DNA from: Streptomyces echinatus
GTDB lineage: Bacteria; Actinomycetota; Actinomycetes; Streptomycetales; Streptomycetaceae
Assembly: GCF_014203595.1 (NCBI RefSeq)
Contig: NZ_JACHJK010000005.1
Span: 216,105-280,104, forward strand
Direction of reading: 5' to 3'
DNA length: 64,000 bases
Numbering within the stretch: the stretch's first letter is position 1; each line of letters opens with the position of its first letter. Positions 48,383 through 54,169 of this stretch are shown piece by piece. The position numbers were made by a program, and so were the translations under genes. The notes beneath the pieces are model-generated. The model was not told the DNA's origin, ran no database searches, and saw only the letters and a program-made list of their open reading frames with translations.

Positions 48383-49152
48383 CGCACCCGGTACTCCCTC
48401 GGCCGCCCCGCGAACAGCTCCGCCTGGCGCTCGGCCGGCAGATTGCCCAGCGCGACGAGATGCGGCGCCTGCGCGAACGCCTGCGCGAGCGCCGTCTCCC
48501 TGGCCGCCCACAGCGCCCGCACGGTCCCCTGCACCCCCTCCGGCGGATACCCGGCGAGCACGGCGGCACAGCGCACGGCACCCGCCAACGCCCCACCCTC
48601 CTCCGTGACTTCGGAGACCAGTCCGACCTCGTGGGCCCGCCGCGCGGAGATCCGCTCCGCCGTGCCCATGAGCATCATCCGCGCGGCCTCCCCGTACGGC
48701 ATCCGCTGGGCCATCAGCACGGACTCGTAGGCGCTGACCATGCCGTACGTCGTGTGCGGATCGAAGAAGACGGCCGTCGGGTCGGCGACCACGAACTCGC
48801 TCTCCCCCAGCAGATAGAAGGCGCCGCCGCAGGCCATCCCGCGCACGGCGGCCACGACCGGCTTCCACAGGCCGTTCGCCTTCGGCCCCACGGCCAGCAG
48901 CGGATCGTCCTGCATGTACGGCGACGAGGGCTGCGGCACGACCGCGTCCCGGTCGATGCCCGTGCTGAACGCCCGCTCGCCCGCCCCGGTGAGCACGACG
49001 GCCCGCACGGCGTCCTCGAACCGCAACGCCCGCCACACCTCGCCCAGTTCCCGCACCATCTCCAGGTCGACGGCGTTCAGCCGCTCGGGCCGGTCCAGGG
49101 TGACGACGGCGACGCCGGTGTCCGCGTCGACGTCGAGGCGCACGGTGTTCAC
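48379..49152 (-). CDS. Enoyl-CoA hydratase-like protein with atypical active site
   Basis: 257 residues of the crotonase fold. VVLTGAGERAFSTGIDRDAV (about 53-72) and VRGMACGGAFYLLGESEFVVADPTAVFFDPHTTYGMVSA (about 108-146) are the oxyanion and active-site regions. Neither catalytic Glu of classical hydratases is present (GGAFYLL and FFDPHTTYG), so another crotonase reaction such as isomerisation or hydrolysis is likely. The GTG start overlaps the DUF35 stop by four bases. The stop codon lies in the MITE terminus. Confidence 0.85.
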   Translation of the reverse strand: MNTVRLDVDADTGVAVVTLDRPERLNAVDLEMVRELGEVWRALRFEDAVRAVVLTGAGERAFSTGIDRDAVVPQPSSPYMQDDPLLAVGPKANGLWKPVVAAVRGMACGGAFYLLGESEFVVADPTAVFFDPHTTYGMVSAYESVLMAQRMPYGEAARMMLMGTAERISARRAHEVGLVSEVTEEGGALAGAVRCAAVLAGYPPEGVQGTVRALWAARETALAQAFAQAPHLVALGNLPAERQAELFAGRPREYRVR

Positions 49153-49556
49153 GCCGGCACCCACTGCGGCAGCCCGCCGGAGAAGACCACCCGCACCCGG
49201 GCGCCGATCCTCAGGCGCGCCGGATCCACGGAGTCCAGCCGGGCCCCGGGGTGGGCGACCACGTTGCCCACGAGCCGTATCCGGGGCGCCTCCTCCAGCT
49301 CCACGACGACCACGTTGTACGGCGCCTGCTCCGCGTAGTCGGGCAGCAGCGGCGGATGCGGGACGACGTACGACCACACGCGGCCGCGCCCCGACACCGG
49401 CCGCCATTCACTCGCGAAGGACTGGCAGTGGGGGCAGCAGGGCCGGGGCGGGAAGCGCGGCTCACCGCAGTCGCCGCACGCCTGGACGCGCAGCTCGCCA
49501 CGGGCCGCGTACTCCCAGAAGGGCGCGCCGTCGGTGTCGGGGACGGGACTCAGCAT
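49149..49556 (-). CDS. DUF35 zinc-ribbon/OB-fold protein (second)
   Basis: 135 residues. The zinc ribbon has CGDC and CPHC (about 27-30 and 41-44), with an OB-fold in VWSYVVPHPPLLPDYAEQAPYNVVVVELEEAPRIRLVGNVV. It sits directly after a thiolase-like gene (five-base gap), the arrangement of Ltp-ChsH2 acyl-CoA aldolase or thiolase complexes. Confidence 0.9.
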   Translation of the reverse strand: MLSPVPDTDGAPFWEYAARGELRVQACGDCGEPRFPPRPCCPHCQSFASEWRPVSGRGRVWSYVVPHPPLLPDYAEQAPYNVVVVELEEAPRIRLVGNVVAHPGARLDSVDPARLRIGARVRVVFSGGLPQWVPA

Positions 49557-49561
49557 GCCGG

Positions 49562-50716
49562 TCAGCTCCTCAGCAGAAGGGCGGAGGTGGGCACACCCTC
49601 ACCGGCCGTGACCAGGCAGGCGGCGGCCCCGGGGACCTGCGCGGTACTGGTGCCGCGCAGTTGCTTCACCCCTTCGTTGACGAGGTTGAAGCCGTGCACG
49701 TACGCCTCGCTGAGCCCACCACCGCCGGTGTTGACCGGCAGCCGCCCGCCCAGCTCCAGGGCGCCCTGCTCGGTGAAGGCGCCGCCCTCCCCCCGCGCGC
49801 AGAAGCCGTAGCCCTCCAGCGACAGCGGGACCAGGGCGGTGAAGGCGTCGTAGATCTGCGCCACGTCGACGTCCTCCGGGGTGAGGTCGGCGTGCTTCCA
49901 CAGATGCCGGGCGGCCGTCCAGGCGGGCCCGGTGAGCGGGTCGTCGTTCCAGTAGTTGACCATGCCGTGGTGCTGGGCGGGCAGCCCCTGCGCGGCGGCG
50001 TGCACATAGACGGGCCGCTGCCGGCAGTCCCGCGCCCGCTCCCGGCCGACGACCACGCACGCGAGGGCCCCGTCCGTCTCCAGGCAGTTGTCGAAGAGGC
50101 AGAGCGGCTCGCTGATCCACCGGGAGGTCATGTACATCTCGCGGGTCAGCGGCCGTTCGTACATCACGGCGGCGGGGTTCTGGTTGGCGCGGTTGCGGCA
50201 GGCCAGCGCCACGTTGAACAGGTGGTCCCGGGTGGCGCCGTACTCGTGCATGTACCGCCGGGTCAGCATGGCGATCTCGTCGGCGGGCCTGAGCAGCCCG
50301 AACGGCCGCGTCCACTGGGCCGGAGCCGGCAGCTGCACGGCGGTGTTCGTCCACGGCCGGGGCCCGCTGCCCCGCTTCCTCGACCGCCAGGCGACCCCCA
50401 CCGTGGCCTGCCCGGCGGCGATGGCGGCGGCGAGATGGGCGACGGTGGCACAGGAGCCGCCCCCTCCGTACCCCACCTTGCCGAAGTAGGTGAGATCCCC
50501 GAACCCGACGGCCTTCGCCAGCTCGACCTCGTCGGTCTCCTCCATGGTGTAGGAGGCGAGGGCGTCGACCTCGCCGGGTGCGATGCCCGCGTCGTCGAGC
50601 GCGGCGAGCACGGCCCGGCAGGCGAGCGTCTTCTCGTCCTCGGCGAGGTGTCTGGCGAAGGCGGTCTGCCCGATCCCGACGATGGCGGTGGCGTCCTTGA
50701 GCCCTGGTGCTGCCAT
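49562..50716 (-). CDS. Thiolase-like lipid-transfer protein (second, with Cys)
   Basis: 384 residues, SCP2-thiolase fold. YGGGGSCATVAHLAAAI near residue 83-98 keeps a Cys at the nucleophile position, unlike the paralogue at 39193. VDVAQIYDAFTALVPLSLEGYGFCARGEGGAF (about 281-312) and LPVNTGGGGLSEAYVHG (about 327) are family signatures. With the adjacent DUF35 it probably forms a thiolase that sheds acetyl- or propionyl-CoA. GGAGAGGGGG precedes the ATG. It shares an operator pair with the divergent ligase. Confidence 0.88.
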   Translation of the reverse strand: MAAPGLKDATAIVGIGQTAFARHLAEDEKTLACRAVLAALDDAGIAPGEVDALASYTMEETDEVELAKAVGFGDLTYFGKVGYGGGGSCATVAHLAAAIAAGQATVGVAWRSRKRGSGPRPWTNTAVQLPAPAQWTRPFGLLRPADEIAMLTRRYMHEYGATRDHLFNVALACRNRANQNPAAVMYERPLTREMYMTSRWISEPLCLFDNCLETDGALACVVVGRERARDCRQRPVYVHAAAQGLPAQHHGMVNYWNDDPLTGPAWTAARHLWKHADLTPEDVDVAQIYDAFTALVPLSLEGYGFCARGEGGAFTEQGALELGGRLPVNTGGGGLSEAYVHGFNLVNEGVKQLRGTSTAQVPGAAACLVTAGEGVPTSALLLRS

Positions 50717-50729
50717 GTTGCCCCCTCTC

Positions 50730-50771
50730 CTGACAGGCCGTCAGGTTACAGCTAATCTGACGGTCAGTCAG
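50730..50771. promoter_or_regulatory. Paired TetR-type operators on a clear promoter
   Basis: CTGACAGGCCGTCAG (50730-50744) and CTGACGGTCAGTCAG (50757-50771), centres 27 bp apart. Rightward, CTGACA (50730-50735), 17 bases, TAATCT (50753-50758): site 1 covers the -35 and site 2 the -10/+1. They are shared by the ligase and the thiolase operon. Confidence 0.83.
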
Positions 50772-50818
50772 CTACTGGCTTTCCGGTGGGGGACAGCTAC
50801 TGGCTTTTCGGTGAGGGA
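50769..50818 (+). repeat. 25-bp tandem duplication in the ligase leader
   Basis: Units 50769-50793 and 50794-50818 are identical at 23 of 25 positions. The duplication lies between operator 2 and the chosen start, and lengthens the 5' leader. Confidence 0.85.
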
Positions 50819-50827
50819 GGCTGGGCC

Positions 50828-52426
50828 GTGGTCGAGTGGGAGACCATTGCGGAACTGGTGCGGTCGGCGGCCGGACGGTACGCGGACGCGGAGGCCGTGG
50901 TGGACGGCCGCACCCGGATCACGTACGCCGAACTGGGCGCCCGGATCGACCGCGCGGCGGCAGCCTGCCTCGCCTGCGGAGTGGAAGCGGGCGACCGCGT
51001 CGCGGTCTGGGCGCCCAACTCCCTGGACTGGATCGTCGCGGCCCTCGGCGCGGTCACGGCGGGCGCGGTCCTCGTCCCGCTGAACACCCGCTTCAAGGGC
51101 GCGGAGGCGGCCGACGTACTGCGCCGCAGCGGAACCCGGCTGCTGTTCGTGACGGGGACCTTCCTGGGCACGTCGTACGTCGCCTCCCTGCGCCGCGCGG
51201 CCGGCGAGGGCGTACCGGAGGGCCGGGGCCCGCTGCCGGGCCTGCCGGAACTGGAGCAGGTGGTCGTCCTCTCGGACGACGCGCCGGCCGACTTCCGCAC
51301 CTGGAAGGACTTCCTGGCGGGCGGCGAGGCCGTGTCCCCCACCCAGGTGCGGGCCCGTTCACGGCAGCTGACCGGCGCCTCCCTCTCGGACATCACCTAC
51401 ACCTCGGGTACGACGGGCCGCCCCAAGGGCGCGGTGATCACACACGGCCAGACCCTGCGCGCCTACGGGATCTGGGCGGACCTGGCGGGCCTGCGCCCCA
51501 CGGACCGCTACCTCATCGTCAACCCGTTCTTCCACACCTTCGGCTACAAGGCGGGGGTGATCGCCTGCCTGATGCGCGGGGCGACGATGGTCCCGCAGCC
51601 GGTGTTCGACGTCGGCACCGCCCTGGCGAACATCGCGGCGGAGCGGATCTCGGTCCTGCCGGGCCCGCCGACCCTGCACCAGCAGATCCTGGACCATCCG
51701 GCACGCGACGCCCACGACCTGTCCGCGCTGCGGCTCGTGGTGACGGGGGCGGCCGTGGTCCCGCTGCGCCTGGTGGAACGCCTGCGCGGCGAACTCGGTG
51801 TCGGCACGGTCCTGACGGCCTACGGCCTCTCCGAGGCGTCCGGCATCGTCACGATGTGCCGGCGCGGCGACGCCCCCTCGGTGATCTCCTCCACCTCCGG
51901 CCGGGCGATCCCCGGCACGGAGGTGAGGGTGACCGACCCCTCGGGCACACCGGTGCCGCCCGGTACCCCGGGCGAGGTGCTGGTCCGGGGCTTCAACGTC
52001 ATGCGGGGTTACTACGACGACGCCGGCGCGACCGCCGAGGCGATCTCCGCCGACGGCTGGCTGAGCACGGGCGACGTGGGCGTGCTGGACGGGACGGGCA
52101 ACCTGCGCATCACCGACCGGATCAAGGACATGTTCATAGTCGGCGGCTTCAACGCCTACCCCGCGGAGATAGAGCAACTGCTCGCCCTCCACCCGGACGT
52201 GCGGGACGTGGCGGTCATCGGCGTGCCGGACACCCGCCTCGGGGAGGTGGGCAGGGCCTTCGTGGTACGCGCCCCCGGCTCCCCCCTCACCGCCGACGAC
52301 CTGATCGCCTGGGCCCGCCGGGAGATGGCGAACTACAAGGTCCCCAGATCGGTCACGTTCCTGGACGAACTCCCCAGAAACGCAAGCGGCAAGGTGGTGA
52401 AGGGGCTTCTGCGGGGGAGGGGGTGA
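50828..52426 (+). CDS. Acyl-CoA synthetase, FadD3/FadD17-like (AMP-forming)
   Basis: 532 residues. DITYTSGTTGRPKGAVITHG (about 190-209, A3), TAYGLSEASGIVTM (about 333, A5), STGDVGVLD (about 417), ITDRIKDMFIVGGFNAYPAEIE (about 433) and the catalytic Lys in PRNASGKVVKG near the end. GTG 50828 has GAGGGAGG seven bases upstream and avoids the duplicated leader. Its relatives activate ring-derived or side-chain acids in actinobacterial catabolism. The substrate is not identified. Confidence 0.9.
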   Translation: MVEWETIAELVRSAAGRYADAEAVVDGRTRITYAELGARIDRAAAACLACGVEAGDRVAVWAPNSLDWIVAALGAVTAGAVLVPLNTRFKGAEAADVLRRSGTRLLFVTGTFLGTSYVASLRRAAGEGVPEGRGPLPGLPELEQVVVLSDDAPADFRTWKDFLAGGEAVSPTQVRARSRQLTGASLSDITYTSGTTGRPKGAVITHGQTLRAYGIWADLAGLRPTDRYLIVNPFFHTFGYKAGVIACLMRGATMVPQPVFDVGTALANIAAERISVLPGPPTLHQQILDHPARDAHDLSALRLVVTGAAVVPLRLVERLRGELGVGTVLTAYGLSEASGIVTMCRRGDAPSVISSTSGRAIPGTEVRVTDPSGTPVPPGTPGEVLVRGFNVMRGYYDDAGATAEAISADGWLSTGDVGVLDGTGNLRITDRIKDMFIVGGFNAYPAEIEQLLALHPDVRDVAVIGVPDTRLGEVGRAFVVRAPGSPLTADDLIAWARREMANYKVPRSVTFLDELPRNASGKVVKGLLRGRG

Positions 52427-52436
52427 GGGTGGCCAC

Positions 52437-52455
52437 GATCGGCAGATCCGTTCCA
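52437..52455. repeat. Solo arm of the 87-bp palindromic element
   Basis: GATCGGCAGATCCGTTCCA, 17 of 19 identical to the left arm of the palindrome at 53618-53704. It lies just after the ligase gene. Confidence 0.5.
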
Positions 52456-52603
52456 CCTCGCCCGCCCCGACCGGCCCTCCACCTGTGAACTCTCCCGACC
52501 GCAAGGCACGAATCCACCACTCTCCGCCTGGCAGTGGCTGTCGGCACCGGTGTACGGCCCTCCGCCGCGACGGCCGCGACCGCCCGACCGCGCGTCGCGG
52601 GCC

Positions 52604-53545
52604 CTACCGCCGTTCCGGCAGCTCGGTCAGCTCGGTCAGGGCGTTCCGGATCTCCCCGATCATCCAGGCGGGCCGGTTGAAGACGTCCTCGGCGCTGAAG
52701 CGGAGGAGGCGGCGGACCTCGGGGCACTGGAGGACCTGGTTGAAGCGGGCGATGTCCCGGCGGTGGGCGTCTCGGCTGCCGTGGTAGGCGTACCCCTCGA
52801 TCTCGACGGCCAGACCGGCTTCCCGGAACAGGAAGTCGAGATAGCGACGGCGGCCGTCCGGGGTGTGGACCTCTGCCTGGGGCTCCGGCCGCAGCCCGGC
52901 GTCGAGCATCCGCAGGCGGGCCACTGTCTCGGCGGGCGAGCCGGCCCGTGGATCTGCCAGGCGCAGCCAGTCCTTGGCCCGGGCGGCTCCCAGCCGAGGT
53001 GCCTCCAGGGCGAGGCGCACCGCGGCGAGGGTGGTGACCGGTGCCCGGCGTTGCCCGCCGACCCGGCGAAAGGTCAGTGCCGACTCCACCGCGACCAGGG
53101 CGTCGTCCCTCGGCCCGGCCCGGAGGAGGTCGGCGACTGTGCGAGGGACCCGCGTGACGCGCATCCCCGCCCGGTTCACGATGTCGGTCTCCGGAAGAGG
53201 AATCCGGTGGACGCGTACTTCGGAGAGGCTCGGCCGCGCACTGAGCGCGGGGTCGGTGAATGCCAGCTGGTCCGGTGTTCCCGTCGTCAGCGTCTCGATC
53301 CGCCAGAGGTGAGCGGCCGAGCGGTGACTCACGACGAGCTGCGGCCGGAGCAGCTGCGCCGCCCTCAGCCGCAGGGGCAGCCCGACCTCCCGGCCGGGCT
53401 CCGCCCAGGCCCCGCTCCTGATCCGGCTCCACCCGTCCGAGCGGAGCCGTCGGGCCAGGGGAACCCGGGGCCACCCCTCCGCCAACGCCCGCGAGGTGAG
53501 CAACACACCACCCTCGACGAGCCCCCTCAGTTCAGTCAGCGCCAC
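52604..53545 (-). CDS. AbiEi/DUF559-like protein, hypothetical
   Basis: 313 residues. The N-terminal part (ALTELRGLVEGGVLLTSRALAEGWPRVPLARRLRSDGWSRIRSGAW, about 2-50) resembles the winged-helix head of AbiEi-type antitoxins. The C-terminal part (PDGRRRYLDFLFREAGLAVEIEGYAYHGSRDAHRRDIARFNQVLQ, about 228-272) resembles a VSR/DUF559 nuclease fold with Asp and Glu-x-Glu. No toxin gene adjoins it. Such proteins are common singletons in actinobacteria. GTG 53545 has an SD that is too close, so the start is uncertain. Confidence 0.65.
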   Translation of the reverse strand: MALTELRGLVEGGVLLTSRALAEGWPRVPLARRLRSDGWSRIRSGAWAEPGREVGLPLRLRAAQLLRPQLVVSHRSAAHLWRIETLTTGTPDQLAFTDPALSARPSLSEVRVHRIPLPETDIVNRAGMRVTRVPRTVADLLRAGPRDDALVAVESALTFRRVGGQRRAPVTTLAAVRLALEAPRLGAARAKDWLRLADPRAGSPAETVARLRMLDAGLRPEPQAEVHTPDGRRRYLDFLFREAGLAVEIEGYAYHGSRDAHRRDIARFNQVLQCPEVRRLLRFSAEDVFNRPAWMIGEIRNALTELTELPERR

Positions 53546-53617
53546 CCCTCTACTCTGCCCAAGTCCCCCACCCCCGTGGCCCCCTGTGGACAACTCGGCC
53601 CGGCAGCCCTGCTGGAA

Positions 53618-53704
53618 GCGGGGATTGGCAGATCGGTTCCAGGGCCCGGTCGGGTGACCTGCACAAACGCCGGGTACCGGTGGAACGGATCCGCCAATCT
53701 CCGC
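53618..53704. repeat. 87-bp imperfect palindrome downstream of afsS
   Basis: 24-base arms (53618-53641 and 53681-53704) match at 21 of 24 positions; the left arm contains GGCAGATCGGTTCCA. The interior has further CCCGG/CCGGG pairing. It stands about 85 bases beyond the afsS stop, where it could end afsS transcription. A solo arm at 52437 suggests a dispersed element. Confidence 0.6.
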
Positions 53705-53789
53705 CCGGGCTCAGGTGGCTCCGGGAATGACTCGGCCGCGGCGGCTTCCCCTCCGCGCCGCCGCGGCCGATCCCCCGTCGCAGCCCTGG

Positions 53790-53969
53790 CTACTTGCGGT
53801 CCAGGTCCAGGGCGGGCGGAGCGGGCGAGTGGTTGTCCATGGTGGTGATCACGTCGCTCGGCGGAACCGGCGAGTGGTTGTCCTTGGTGGTGATCACGTC
53901 GCTCGGCGGAGCCGGCGAGTGGTTGTCCATCGTGGTGATGTCCTCGGACTTCTTCTCGGCCTCGGCCAT
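53790..53969 (-). CDS. afsS: AfsS, small regulator of secondary metabolism
   Basis: 59 residues (63 in S. coelicolor). Three copies of the AfsS repeat are visible: ITTMDNHSPAPPSDV, ITTKDNHSPVPPSDV and ITTMDNHSPAPPALD (the S. coelicolor version is TxDNHMPAP). Ser replaces Met in each. AfsS is a small sigma-like or signalling protein induced by phosphorylated AfsR that raises antibiotic production; its mechanism is unsettled. AGGGGAG precedes ATG 53969. It lies just downstream of afsR on the same strand. Confidence 0.93.
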   Translation of the reverse strand: MAEAEKKSEDITTMDNHSPAPPSDVITTKDNHSPVPPSDVITTMDNHSPAPPALDLDRK

Positions 53970-54137
53970 GGTGCAGCTCCCCTGAAGGTATGTCGGTTCC
54001 GGGCGATCCCTGCCCGGCAACTCCCCCGAGGGCTGCCGGACAGGAACCTGACAGGACTCTCGCACACCTGCTGAGTCCCTCGGTGATCCGCCTGCCCCCC
54101 GACGCGACGGATCGATGCGTTGAGCATGCCAGCGAGG

Positions 54138-54155
54138 CATAAACGATTGATGAAC
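54138..54155 (-). promoter_or_regulatory. AfsR/PhoP-type direct repeats upstream of afsS
   Basis: On the minus strand GTTCATC (from 54155) and GTTTATG (from 54144) begin exactly 11 bp apart. This is the spacing of PHO boxes and of SARP/AfsR heptamers. The region is a marked AT-rich island just before the afsR stop. In S. coelicolor AfsR and PhoP compete at the afsS promoter. Confidence 0.55.
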
Positions 54156-54169
54156 GTAGCCGTCCTTGA

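Noticed and set aside
52604..53545. Toxin-antitoxin or abortive-infection module
   Set aside because: The protein resembles AbiEi/DUF559 types but no AbiEii-like toxin or second gene adjoins it; a singleton cannot be called a defence system.
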